Of a stretch of 64,000 nt of DNA, positions 36,551-48,695 are shown in pieces. The notes under the pieces are model-generated. The model did no database searches, was not told where the DNA came from, and worked only from the letters and a program-made list of their open reading frames with translations. Source of the stretch: Terfezia claveryi (Eukaryota; Ascomycota; Pezizomycetes; Pezizales; Pezizaceae); NCBI GenBank assembly GCA_015179025.1, contig WHUX01000016.1:62001-126000 (forward strand). The letters are read 5' to 3'. Position 1 is the first letter of the stretch; each line of letters begins with the position of its first letter. The translations under genes and the position numbers were made by a program.

Positions 36551-39500
36551 TGTGCCCCAGTAGGTGCTTGAGCGATGGGTTTCTGTTACCTGGTTTCCGT
36601 GTAGCTATGAACTTCACCATATAATATTGTTAACGATGAGGGTTTAAGGATGAAGCATGGGACTATCGGCAAAACCTCGCTCTCTAACTCAACCTGAAGC
36701 GATTTGGCAACGCTAGTGATAGTAACTATCCTAATTAGGCAAAGATCGATTTACTAAAAAATCACGTGAGCCTTAACCGATAAGAGTTTAGATAAAAATT
36801 TCTTTGATTTTCCCGTGCTCATTAATGAAATGTGATTTTGCACAGCTAACTGCTGAACGAATTGAACCCTTTATTTATTCCCGGTTAACTCCTATTCAAA
36901 TCATTGCTCAAGACTTTATCAGTTATAATTTTGCTTACAAAATAGCTAATTTAGCTAATAAATTTAGTGATCAATTAATTAGAAAGTGTTTATGTAAAGA
37001 GTGAAGAGTAAGAGGATTAAAAGATAATATGGAAAGGATTGCCTACAAAGCCTTTTCATTAAATAAAAGAGGTATTTCAATATACCCAATGAACACATTT
37101 AGTCCTAGCGGTTGTGTACACTCTCCAACAGGTTATGAGCTCGGTGCGCATGAACCAAGTCTACGCATGGAGTAGCCTCGTAGTAACCAGTCTTAATATA
37201 TTTGTAGAGTTCGTAACCTTGCGAGGCTACGCATGGAGCACAAGTTCGATTCCCTGAGGGAGCGCTGGTACAAAAGGAAGGGTATTAAAGTTATTTACAG
37301 TAATATGACTCCAGCTGCAGTTTTCTATGAAAGTTTATTAACTCTGAGGTGTTTACTAGGAGCAATAATTGTTGATTTGATCCCTGTGTGCGGTTTGATG
37401 AGCGTACAATATACTACCATCGATGTCTAGGCAAACCTGGCACCCCGTTTTGTCCCAGCGGTTACACTCTCCAATATATCCGTTACATCTAATGAATTTT
37501 GGCAGTAAACCACAGAAACTCCCAATTCCGTCCGTATTTTACGAGGTCCGGTAGAGCAAGCTTGAGTATTGTCGGTGTATTTCTAAGATCCCCAACGTAG
37601 TACGTAGTCCGATCTAGTGAGTTGAATCCATACCATACCGTACAAGTAGTATGTATGTATATGTTCTGGTCCGGTGCGGAATTCAGTTCATTCCGGAACG
37701 GTCCCCTATGGGCTAGGCATTGCGGGCCGTTCCGGAATGGCATACAGGCAAACCTTGCTATAACGAACCGAAAACCTGGTGATCTTTAAACTGTCATAGG
37801 AAGTTAAACCAGATTGTAGCTTGCAACCAGGCAGTCTTATTATAATAATAATGGATTGGTAGATTTGTTGGATTGATGCCAGCTGCCTTGAAACATAATG
37901 GCTGTTTCCATTTGTTGATAACGATAATCTATATTTATCAGAGCCATCGACATTAATCACAAAGAACACCGTTATGCGAGTTTTTTTTTTTTTTCTTTGA
38001 GGTGCTTCTAATAGTGCTGCTGGGAAGTAAATATACCGGCAAGCAATATATCCAAGTCTTGAGGATAACTTACTGGAATGCAGTCTCATCAAAATTGTAT
38101 AAAATCTCGTAGAGGATGGTTTGTAAGAGCAATGCGAAGCCTTTATCGTCCATTGCGACTGCCAACCAAGCTCAATCGCCGTATAATCTTTTTCAAAATC
38201 CTATATATTTGCAATATTCACTCGCTGATCCAATTCCATTATCAGACTTCCTTCCTCTTTAATAACCTCATCACTAATCAAGACTTTGATGTAGCTCTCC
38301 TGTCAAAAGATTGGAAATAGCTCTGGTCTCTGCTTTATTTTCACCGCGCTGGCTCCCTCCGGTGCCTTTCCACTCATAAGAAACCGATCGGTCTGCTTTA
38401 GATTGTAGACATAGTTACCGTTCTTCTAAGGCAGTACACCCACACCGGCGGTGAGGAGGCATGTTGCAATATTTTCGAGCTGAAGCAGAAGGAGCCGTGA
38501 CGCAAATTGACTACATCCTATCTGGGGCACGTGACATCTTGTTGGCGAAACCCTAGGTTAATAGGATCATATAATGTTATAAAGTTTGCCTCTTATTGAT
38601 CATCTTTTATACAAATTTGTTCTAAAAGTATATACTGTAATTAGTAGAAATCTACAGTTAGCCATACTCTCTAGTTGCTTTCTCTTTATTGACTGTAAAT
38701 AATTGTTTTTCTCTAGTAACTGTAGCATAATCTTATGTAGTTTTAGCTAGTCCCTACTGCAAAGTCTATGTATTTTTTCCATATAGCATAGCAAATCTAG
38801 CAATAGGCATGCTGTATTGCCTTCTGAAGGTTTTTCTCGTACGGTAATCAGACTTCCCCATGATTGAACGTGATAATCTCGTGATCTTAGTGATTCAATT
38901 ATATAGGTAGTTATACAGGTTGATGATTTGGAAGGGTGTACGCCCAGATGGCACACTTGGAGAGGCTGTGAGACAGGGATACGTGCATCGACTCTAACCA
39001 TGCACATGCATCCGTAGGTAGCAAATGGTAATGTCGCGGTGTGCAGATTGTGTTGCTTGAAGAAAATTTTTACGGTTTCCCTAACACCGGAATGGACTAC
39101 TCGAGTTATTCAGTAGCGCTATCACCATACATATGCGTGGGACACGTAGATCATAAGCCATGGCTGACATGTTACATGAAACATACATACATACACCGTA
39201 TCAATCTTGAGAGCGAGTACGAAGAGTAAATACAATGTAATTTACAGAGTAAGTCTTCTGCCGGCTCCTCTAGTACTCGTACCAACTTTGAAATTCTTTG
39301 CTGCAAGCTTTTTGGTCTGTAGGTAGCTCATGATCTCGTCTTCCATCCACAGGAAGAGTAACTCCAAGGTCCTAGAATGCCTTCTGAAGCATAGTTTCTT
39401 TGTCTTTGCAAGATTGAGACCATGTAGTTGAGTTGTCATGACCCGCCGGTGATCTTCCAACAGACCATACAAGATCTTGATTCTCACGCTCCTTTGTAAC

Positions 39501-40293
39501 TACAGTAGCTGCGTAATTATTTGGAGGCCAGTATTCTTTAGTGATATTACATCGTGGATGATCAATTTATTTAGCTTTGCTATAGCTTCTCGTGACACGC
39601 TTTACCGGCTTCCATATTGAGTTGTAAGTTTGGGAGGAAGCTGCCCCTAGTAATTCTGCGCTCCTATATTCACCGACAGCACTTGTAGAAGTTTGCTTGA
39701 TGGCATTATGGATAACTATTTCCATCTCCGACGTTCACATAACAATGAGCCCCTTAAATCCGTATATGCAGTTCACATTGAAATTACGCTACCGAATAAC
39801 TCGAGTCTCTAAGGTACATGGATTGGTCCTCGGCAGTCACCAGCTCATAGGGCTCGACAGGACCGTTGCGAGATTCATGCTCTAGCCTTCGCGAGCGTGA
39901 AATTACTATATTCTGGTAGTCTTAACTGTTACGTTTATCTCCGAGGCCCCTAGGGCGCAATAATCATCGAGTATTTCCCAAGGAGGCAGATCTTCCCCCT
40001 CAGTTCTACCCTCGTTGTACATCCACCTCCGGTCAAACTGTTGAACACGGTTGCCCATGCCATTGGAGCTGCAGTGGGGACGAGTTGGCCTATGACAAGA
40101 ATGTACTTGCGATAAATTGACCTTCCTGCAGCAAATGCGATTAGACTGCCATAAATTCCTATCATTTCGGCTTCTTTGCAATTCCTGACTCCTTCTACCA
40201 GAGCAGTCTGGTTATAGCAAAGCTACTTGCACGATTGATTTTATATCTTTATCAGCGTTAACACGTCCCCAGTAGATTACACCCCGCAAAAAC
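36551..40293. other. Long gene-free spacer
   Basis: 3.7 kb without a supported gene. 36804-37090 is very AT-rich, with a 66-codon open stretch of no known family. Two similar segments with AGCGGTT..ACACTCTCCAA occur near 37105 and 37458. 37620-37745 has GGTCCGGTGCGG and CCGTTCCGGAATGG motifs recalling the palindromes at 3277-3311. A poly-T run is at 37980-37993. At 39906-40181 (-) a short hydrophobic open stretch is not assignable. Confidence 0.4.
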
Positions 40294-42715
40294 ATGTTGA
40301 CCCATTCAGCAGCTATTGAAGCCTTCCCCTCGAATGCCCCTTCTGATGAGTTTTATCAGATTGTGCCTGATGGGCATGCATCTATGGAGCGATATGCTAC
40401 ACATTTGACGCATTACATTGCCCGTCTCAATGAGCTCTGTACAGATTTACCAAAAGAGTATCAACTGGAACAAGTACCGTATCCGATATACACGCCACCC
40501 CGCCGTCTCATTGAAATGCAAACTACATGTGCAACAGCTCAGGTCGCTTTCAGTGCTATAATCAGGGAATGGTGGTCAAACAAAGAATTCCAAACGTACA
40601 TACCATTGGTCCCAAAGATAGAGCGAGTGCTTAGGAAACTCGACTTTCTTAGACCCTACAACCACGTGGGTCTTTTCAGGCCCGATATCTTGATTCCAGA
40701 TTCGGAGAAAGAGGCAACAAAGATTTGTGAGATAAATGCTAGGTTTATGTTCAATGGATTTTTCATGGGTGCTTTGGTTTCGCAAGCCTGCGAGGGGTTG
40801 GATTTTACCGAAGGATTCGAAGGTGGCATGACAGTGGTAAGTAATCAGCTCCACGATCGAAAATGGATACTGATGCCCATGAAGAATAAAATATGCAGGT
40901 ATTTCGATTCGTTGATGGATAAGTCTAAACCGCTGGTAGTTTTGATTAAAAAGGGGCTCCAAGATCTCCACTGCTTGACCCTGTTTGCTTACTACTATCC
41001 AAATGTTCGTTTGGTGGATCCGTTTGAACTTCGTCTCATTCCATCGCCAACCTCTCCTTCTGGTGTAGCAGTAACCGACAACATCGGTATTATCGAGCAG
41101 TTCATGCTAGAGCTCCATCAGGAGGAAATTGAAGCACTAGACGAGGAGCTACTTTTGGAAATCGGAAAGGTGTGCTGGAATGACTTGCGGACCATCTATC
41201 TCGCGCATGACAAGCGAATGTTGGGGCTCATTAGGAAAGAATTGCACTGGTTAATTCAATGGAGGAAGATAACGCCTGAACAGGCCGCCATTCTCGAAAG
41301 TGGGCTCGTCGAAACCTATACTCCCATGGACAAAATGTGGGATTGGGTTTCTGATAGAACCGTTCCCGAAGAGAAGGACAATTGGGTCTTAAAGAAATGC
41401 CTTTCAGGGAAGGGAGATGGGATGCTCTTTGGCCGAGACTTGGACGAAAAGACCTGGAAAGAGTTCCTAAAGGACCAGAATCTCTTCTACTTGCCATTCA
41501 GGCGCCGTGATAGCGCTAAACGGAGGAGTAGTAGGAGAAATAGTACGGGTAGCAGTACTATGAGTACTATTAGCTCAAGGGAGAACTTTGATGGCGAAAA
41601 ACCTCCGATGGGACAGTATGTCCTTCAGCGATATATTAAGCAAAAGAAGCTTGATTTGATAGTTCATGAGAGAAGATCCAAGCGGTTGGAGCCGAAAAAA
41701 GTCAGGTGGTGCTTTGTTGGGTCGGTATTCTGCATCAACCTCGTTATTTTGCCCTGCGTCTTCTGGCGGACCAATTCAAATAATGTCATCGCTGTTGGGC
41801 GAGATGGACTTGCAGCTGCGGGATTGACATCCAAGGGGATGATTAATGAAGTCTCGGTCCTCGTACCTGCTAGAGACCCCCAATTGGCCATTATCCCATC
41901 GGATGCCCGCATTACTGCCCCGATAATGAAGGCCTCTGACGCCCAGATCGAAGCTGTGAGAATGGCATTGGCAAAGTACGGTCTTGCAGTTGTCGAGACA
42001 CACTTCGAGGATGTGGCTAGTGACTATATGGTAAACTTAACCAAATATCTCGGGGAGCCTTTGAGTCATTCGAGCCGCCATGGGATATTATGGGATGTCA
42101 AGCCTATGGCTGGTATAGACTCGACAAAAGTTGCACGCTCTGAGACAATGGAGTCCTTTCCTTGGCATACTGTGAGCATGCACTTTCCCTTTCGCTGGCG
42201 ATATTAATTGATTTCATTTGAGTATTTAGGACTGTTCATTCGAAGAATTTCCACCGCGATATTTCGCCCTGCACATCATCCACCATGACCGCTACGGTGG
42301 CGGAAAATTGCGTCTTGTTCATACAGACTCCATCCTCAAAAACCTCACCCCACAGATCATACACATATTGCAATCACCTCTGTTCAAAATTCGCGTACCC
42401 GAGGAGTTCCACAAAGAGATTAACTACATCGTCGGGCCGCTTCTCAGTTCTGACGGACTGCGAAAGCTCCGTTACCGTCGAGATATTATCGAAGCACTAA
42501 ATGATGAGGCAGCAGCTGCATTAGGCGAGGTTGAGAGGTCCTTGTCGCTCGTTGACGGAGCAGATGGAGCAGCCCGATTGTTAGGCGACGATGTTATGAA
42601 GGACGGATGTATTGTGCTACTCGACAATGCGAGGTGGCTTCATGCTAGGAGTCCCATTAGGGACTCGAAAAGGTGGTTAAGGAGAGTGAGGTGGGGGCCA
42701 GAGAAGTTCTTTTAA
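40294..42715 (+). CDS. ATP-grasp / TauD (Fe(II)-2-oxoglutarate dioxygenase) fusion enzyme, 787 aa
   Basis: Exon 1 (40294-42171, 626 codons) and exon 2 (42230-42715) are joined across a 58-nt GTGAGC..TTAG intron. Residues about 1-480 form an ATP-grasp-like half: CEINARFMFNGFF, NWVLKKCLSGKGDGMLFG (glycine-rich nucleotide loop) and YVLQRYIKQKKLDL, with a Ser/Arg-rich insert (RRRDSAKRRSSRRNSTGSST). Residues about 530-787 form a TauD-like dioxygenase: WHTDCSFEEFPPRYFALHII supplies HxD, LDNARWLHARSP the distal His, and RWLRRVRW the 2OG-binding Arg. The intron falls inside the HxD motif, so splicing is needed for an active site. ATP-grasp enzymes join a carboxylate to an amine or thiol through an acyl phosphate; TauD enzymes hydroxylate or desaturate. 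A single polypeptide doing both suggests small-molecule biosynthesis. Substrates are unknown. No signal peptide. Confidence 0.85.
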
Positions 42716-43959
42716 TTGAGAGCGTAAGAAATGACTGCTGGAGAGGCATCGAAGGTTCGAACGAAAATATTTTGCTGGAAAAACATTCTATGTTGCACGA
42801 TTGGTTTATGGTAGGGCTAAATTTATACCTTGTGGCCGGAATTGTACTTTTACACTGTACTCTCTTTGTTGGGATACCAGGGTTGTGGGTAATATTTATA
42901 TTTACTTCTTCGCTGGCATATGGTATGTGGGCTACGGGCATGGTATATCGTCGATCTTGTAGTACAATTTCTAGAAGTGAGGGTTCTGTTCTTGGATTCC
43001 AATTACGTCCAACCTCGCGTAAGCATTAAGTAGTGAGACGGTTAGGCATGTATCAATGATGAACTCACGTCATGCTCTGAGACTGCCAAAGACAGTAGTT
43101 TACTGTACTGCCTGCGTGCTAGAGCAGCCATTGGTTCAAAGTTAGTGCGGGGCGTCCATGAAACTATTAATTGGATCTAGGCTGGGAGAACCTTATCATT
43201 AGAGTGCTCGTCTTAATTCAGTGGCAATCCATGTGGGAAGCTACTTAAATGTGTTACTGGATTGGGGTTGTTTCCACACCCTCCAAGATTTGGACTGCCT
43301 CGTGCAACTTAAGACCAATATATATAATATAGTACTGTATATTTATGCAAGTTTTGTTATGTGGTGATGGCAGAACTGGTGTCCCATCCTAAATTACTGG
43401 GGCTTATTGGTGGGGTTAAATTAAATAAAGTTATCGGATAAGGGAGGATAGGTACTTAGTACTTAGGTTCCTTGGATTTGGAGGCTGGGCTTGTTCGTTT
43501 GCAAGTTGTTGTGAAAATCGTCGAACAGATTTTTGTATATTGTTATAGTAGCATTCTCACATTTTATGGCTCATGATATATAATTAACAAAAACTTGGTG
43601 CATTGGTGCCGCCGGTACAAATAATTCTTGCAATGAATAAGGGTAACTACATATCTTAGAAATTCATAACTTGCTATTAGTGGGTATCCAAGTCACTTCC
43701 TCTGATATTGGAATAGGGTTTGTACCCTCTTCGTATCTCCCCTCTTGGCAGCAGAGAGTCAACTAGCGAGTTTTAAGATCTAGCCCATATGTGAAACATA
43801 AAGTTTGTGATAACCTACTACCAATCGCTGCAAGTGCTTTTAGAGTCAGCTCCTCCTCCTACAACTAGACAAGCCTCCCCCCGTCCCCTCTTTCCTAAGC
43901 CTCAAAAGAACATCATCCACACAACTCTAAACAATCGTTTACGTCGACGGATCTCCTGC
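42716..43959. other. Intergenic spacer
   Basis: It holds the 3' flank of the fusion gene. An overlapping frame (42673-43029) is judged a shadow extending past the real stop. The remainder is AT-rich, with TATATAATATAGTACTGTATAT near 43320 and no gene. Confidence 0.45.
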
Positions 43960-45017
43960 AAACGTTTCTGCCCTGTGACGCCCCAGAGCAATCCTAGCGC
44001 GCACATACCCCCTTGCAGTGAGACAGATTTCTTGCCTGCTCTCTGTGCGATTTCGAGTGCAGTCTTCCCGGCCCTTGTTCTCAGTTCAGCAGCTGACGTG
44101 CGGTCTCACTGAAGTTACCTGTGGCATCAATACTTGCCCCCTTCTCTAGCAGGGCGTTGGCAACCTCGATATGGCCGTATTGAACTGCTGTACGAAGTGC
44201 GGTCCAATTTAAGCGATTTGTGGCATCAATGCTCGCTCCCCTCTCTGGCAAGGCGTTGACAACTTCATATGGCCACATAGAGCTGCTAGATGAAGTGCGG
44301 TCCGACTTTCGTCATCTGTGGCATCAATACTTGTCCCCTTCTCTAGCAGGGCGTTGGCAACCTCAGTATGGCCGTATCGAACTGCTGTATGAAGTGCGGT
44401 CAAATTAAGCGATCTGAGGCATCAATGCTCGCTCCCTCTCTAGCAAGGTGTTGACAACCTCATATGGCCACATAGAGCTGCTAGATGAAGTGCGGTCCAA
44501 CTTTTGTCATCTGTGGCTTCAATGCTTGCGCCCCTCTCCAGCAGGACGTTGACAGTATCTGAATGACCGTTAGAGCTGCTAGATGAAGCACGGTCTGATT
44601 CGAGTATGCTCTGGCATCTATGCTTGCTCCTTTCTCCAGCTGGGCATTGACAACCTTGGTATGGCCGTATTGAGCTGCTCTATGAAGTGCTGTCTGATTT
44701 AAGTACATTCGAGCATTTATGCTTGCTCCTTTCTCTAGCAGGGCGTTGGCAGCCTCGGTATGACCATATTCAGCTGCTGAATGAAATGCGGTCTGACCGC
44801 CGTCATCTATAGCATCAATGCTTGCTCCCTTCTCCAGCAGGAAGCTGACTATCTTGGTATGGCCGTGTTGACCTGTTATATACAGTGCGGTCTGATTTAG
44901 GAGATCTCTGGCATCTACATCACGCGACGGTGTAGTGCAACACGACGGGGATATGCAAAACAGCTGTAGGGAAGAACTTAATGGGTTTTCGGTAGAATTT
45001 GACGGCAGGGGGCTCAA
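43960..45017 (-). pseudogene. Ankyrin-repeat protein, frameshifted
   Basis: From 45017 the frame reads an N-terminal stretch, then 33-residue ankyrin repeats: NQTALYITGQHGHTKIVSFL, GQTAFHSAAEYGHTEAANAL, NQTALHRAAQYGHTKVVNAQ, each followed by LEKGASIDA. The frame is lost near 44575 (LHLAAL, then out of frame) and recovered and lost again twice further on (44209-44403 and 44081-44278), where TALHTAVRYGHTEVANALLE and TALRTAVQYGHIEVANALLE are readable. A last piece, TRAGKTALEIAQRAGKKS, lies in yet another frame near 44020-44090. At least four frameshifts mean no functional product. Ankyrin arrays mediate protein-protein contacts and are often amplified in fungal accessory genomes. Confidence 0.75.
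44154..44543. repeat. 195-bp tandem duplication inside the ankyrin pseudogene
   Basis: The segment starting GCGTTGGCAACCTC at 44154 recurs at 44349 (offset 195). The same offset holds for GGCCACATAGAGCTGCTAGA (44271 and 44466). Both copies carry the same frame-breaking deletion, so the deletion preceded the duplication. Confidence 0.75.
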
Positions 45018-45933
45018 TAGCTGCGTTCGAGTTCGGAAATTAATCTTCTAAGCGCATAAGAGCCCTATGGGAGTCCAGGGAGGTATCCTGATATATGGCT
45101 AATACATGAATTGCGTGATGTGAATATATGAGCAGGTATTAAATTGGAATAATGTGATTGAGGAGAGTCTGGGTACATTTCCTGCCCCTCTCACATAGTG
45201 CAAAAGCCATGAAGTCAAGTCCACACATCATGGTATGATGAAAGATACATGAGCATGCACCCAAAGCAGGGGCTCCGGGGCGGAAGTGAAATATAGCGGG
45301 AGAAGGCTCAAACTCGGGCATTTTAATCAGATTTGGATAGTAGCTCACAATGGACGGGGGGTCCATAGAACCATCTGTAAACTGCCCAAGAGCCCTGAAT
45401 TATGGAGCCAATAGGGTTATCCTGATATATGTTATGCCTAATGTTTTCACATCTAGCTAGGATTGGGCCTCGAATCATACAATAAGGCGGGTCTCTTTAT
45501 ATTTCCTTGTCGGCCAACACAGTGTGAAGCAAATGCACCCACTTACAGCCTCAAAAGAGCATACAGAACCAATGACTTGAGCCTATATAAACTGGGGAGG
45601 CGGGATTACAGAATTTGCGGGAATAGAAGTATCAAAAACGGCCCTGGGAGGACTATATGTACAGTACTAACCCGACAACTCATTTAAGGTGCGTCTTAAT
45701 ATTGGCCGCTCCAAGGTACAAGAATAACTCTCAAAACAAACCTCCCGGATTATAGGTACTCTGGTCCTTTGCAAGAAACTGGACCTGACGATTTTGCAAA
45801 ATTGGCTGTCGGGTATACATATAATATGATCGGTATTTTCTTGATTTAATTATATTTAGATCCATGCATATATATGTGCCCGTTTCTAAGACTATCATAT
45901 GACCACTTCCAATGGTATTTCCAATAATTGCTG
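45018..45933. other. Intergenic spacer with a diverged direct repeat
   Basis: AAGAGCCCT..GTTATCCTGATATATG-type sequence occurs at about 45058-45105 and again at about 45389-45440. No gene seen. Confidence 0.4.
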
Positions 45934-47386
45934 CACCTGTGGCATGCAGGGGTCACATAAGCTAAGAATGAGGGGATCGTTGCGAATCCCCTATTCTTAG
46001 CTTATCTGCACCCCAGGGGATCCCCCCACCGCAAATTTTCTAGCTAAGCTTGGCGTCAACCGTAGTCGCTTTTGAAAAATATAGCAAAGAACAATGGGGT
46101 TTGTGTACGTTTCTTACATATGTGCATATATGTATTCATACCAGCTCATACTGAATTTCCCACCACTATACTATTATAGATACATCATTGAGACTTCTCG
46201 AAATCTCGCATCTTTGGTGAAGATAGAGAATAGAATCTGATAAGATCCAGCCTCTGCAGCGTCTTAAGCTGGCCGATTTAAGACGCTATCGCATCCAGCC
46301 TCTGCAGCGTCTTAAGCTGGCCGATTTAAGACGCTATCCATCAAGCCTCTGTAACGAGACTAGCCTCTGTCTTACCCTAAACCTGAGCGGGCTTGGCACT
46401 GGGCGGGCTTGGCACTGGGCGGGCTTGGCATTGTGCTAGCTTGTTACTTGTAGTAAGCTTGGCATACACTAAATAAAATTACTAGATTGGGAAAACAGGA
46501 GGATTACTTAAATTGTAATATTGAAGTGGATAATTGATGTGATGTGATACGTGAGATTTGAACAAATTACAAACGGCTATCTATTTCATATTGTATTCCC
46601 ATACATCGGGGTTCCTAGATCAAAAGTCAAATAGAATATTGGTAGTAGGGTCCGAGTCTATTTAACAAGACTTACAGATAACCGGAATATAAACTCAACT
46701 TGTAATAACAGCACCTATATTCTATGTAGACGAGACTATATTGCTGCTAGACTAGTCTGGTTGGCACAACCCCCCCGCAACCTACTATGATTGATAATAA
46801 TTGAATGTATAATGCTTATATCAAGTTTATATCTTGTGAATCATATTGGTTAGTTAAGTATTATTATTATTACTTGTTTATGGTGCAGTGGATTGGGTTT
46901 TGAGTTCAAGTTCATTATAATTGGCAGGTTAGAGGTTCGATTCATCCTTTCATTTTTTCATTTTGGTTTTTTTTAGACTTTCGACACAATGCCAAGCCCG
47001 CACGGGTTTAGGGTAAGACAAGGCTAGTCTCGTTACAGAGGCTGGATGGATTGCGTCTTAAATCGGCCAACTTAAGACGATAGCTTAAGACGGCACACGT
47101 GACTTTATCACAGGCAGAATCTTATCAGATTCTATCTTCCATCTTCACCAAAGATGCGAGATTGAAGTCTCATATTACTATGTGAATATGTCATATACGC
47201 GCATGTGAACAAAACGTTCACAAACCCCATTGTTCTTTGCTCTATTTTTCCAAAGTACGGTTGACGCCAAGCTTAGCTAGAAAATTTGCGGTGGGGGGAT
47301 CCCCTGGGGTGCAGATAAGCTAAGAATAGGGGATTCGCAACGATCCCCTCATTCTTAGCTTATGTGACCCCTGCATGCCACAGGTG
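45934..47386. mobile_element. Foldback (long-TIR) non-autonomous DNA element with 8-bp TSD
   Basis: The 1453-bp element starts CACCTGTGGCATGCAGGGGT and ends with the reverse complement, flanked on both sides by AATTGCTG (45926-45933 and 47387-47394). The two arms stay complementary for several hundred bases, with gaps, to GGGCTTGGCA near 46400 and 46990. Each arm end contains its own hairpin (ATAAGCTAAGAATGAGGGGA facing its complement, about 45958-46005). The left arm has a tandem duplication of a roughly 48-bp segment with GCGTCTTAAGCTGGCC (46245-46340) and three copies of GGCGGGCTTGGCACT; the right arm has single versions. There is no ORF. An 8-bp duplication fits the hAT superfamily, which would have to supply transposase in trans. 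Confidence 0.85.
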
Positions 47387-47394
47387 AATTGCTG

Positions 47395-48511
47395 GGGTAT
47401 GGCATCCAACATGGCTGCATATATAGCTTAGTTGAATTTGGCTTAGTTATCGACTTCGACCTAAATCCGATCCATGTTATATCTGCCTAACTTTCTGTTC
47501 CTTCCGTCTGGGCGACTACGTAGACACCGAAAAGTTAGTCCGGTTCGAGAAGTCAGCGGCAACTAGACTAGCACGAATCCTGACTACACGAATCTAGTAG
47601 TCTGGTTACACGAATCTAGTCTGGCTAGACTAACGCGAAGGGATGTCCCAAATTAGTCTAGAGGCTTTCAATCGAAAATTATATATCCGCATTAAAGTAT
47701 TGCCAACGAGGCAGAATTCACCCCCCTGTGGAGGGGTAGTAGTGCAACCAGACTAAATCATTGGGAGCTGGATTGCAACTGTGAGGACATCACAGCACTA
47801 GGCGTTGAGGATTTTACCCCGGATTCGCAAACGTAATACCCGTTACCGGCTGTGCTGTGCTGTGCCTGACTGCGAACAGACCTTCAGTTCAAGCCTTCTT
47901 CAGTTGACATCCGACTTGAAGTTATGCCTGGTCGCAATCCCAATCAGACCTATTTTAGTTGCATGTCAGACCTGCCTTCTAGCTCGCTGCTTCGGCACTG
48001 CCGAATAACGGTTTAAATGATTCCTGATGTCAAAGTCTTGATAGAAACCTACGTACTCGTAATTTCATGACGTTTATGCCAACAAAAGTTATGCGATTAT
48101 AAGCAGGTAGTATGTATATGTGGGACAAATCTGACCATGGCCCTATATAAGCTAAGATTCTCAAATCGAGCACGCACACTGTGCATGTGTTATTGCTTGA
48201 CCCAAGGCCCTCAATAACGTTAACTTGCAAAATAGGTAAATTTTGGAGTACTGTATGTTATTTATCTGTATTACATACATATTTAGCCATGGCACTTTGT
48301 GCAACTGCTGGCTAAAGTATCCATATACTGTACATAAAACCATCGAACCCTTCTTCAGGTATCAACGTCCTTCCATAGCTAGGGCCCTTATGCATGAGAA
48401 AATACAGCACAGGAATACTAGGATTGTGTTATTATATAACTAAACAAAAGTTATTGCGAATGGTAGGCCGCGTCGCAATCCCACAGTATTCAAGCAACTA
48501 GTGTGGAATTA
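47395..48511. other. Intergenic spacer
   Basis: 47510-47760 holds many variants of ACACGAATCTAGTCTGGTT and its complement, as if small repeats had accumulated next to the foldback element. No gene seen. Confidence 0.4.
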
Positions 48512-48693
48512 CCGGGAAAACTGGTGAATAAGACTCCTTGCTGTATCTGAATATTATTATAATCATAACTCGAGAATAAGTCAAAATCCGAGTCAGGGAC
48601 GCTAATCTGCCCACAACTGGTAACGCCCCTACCACAAAAAGTAAAGAGCAAAGATACAGACAAGGAGTCTTATATATTCACCAGTTTTCCCGG
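48512..48693. mobile_element. 182-bp MITE with TA flanks
   Basis: Ends are inverted copies: CCGGGAAAACTGGTGAATAA..GACTCCTTG at the left, and the complement, with a TATA insertion, at the right ending CCAGTTTTCCCGG. TA occurs on both sides (48510-48511 and 48694-48695). The arms extend about 40 bp. Size, inverted ends and TA duplication fit a Tc1/mariner-derived MITE. No ORF. Confidence 0.8.
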
Positions 48694-48695
48694 TA

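Noticed and set aside
37205..37275. B-box-like AGTTCGATTCCCT suggesting a tRNA
   Set aside because: No A box at the right distance and no stems that pair as a cloverleaf.
42673..43029. 118-aa plus-strand ORF overlapping the end of the fusion gene
   Set aside because: Begins inside the TauD coding sequence in another frame; hydrophobic but without family or splice support.
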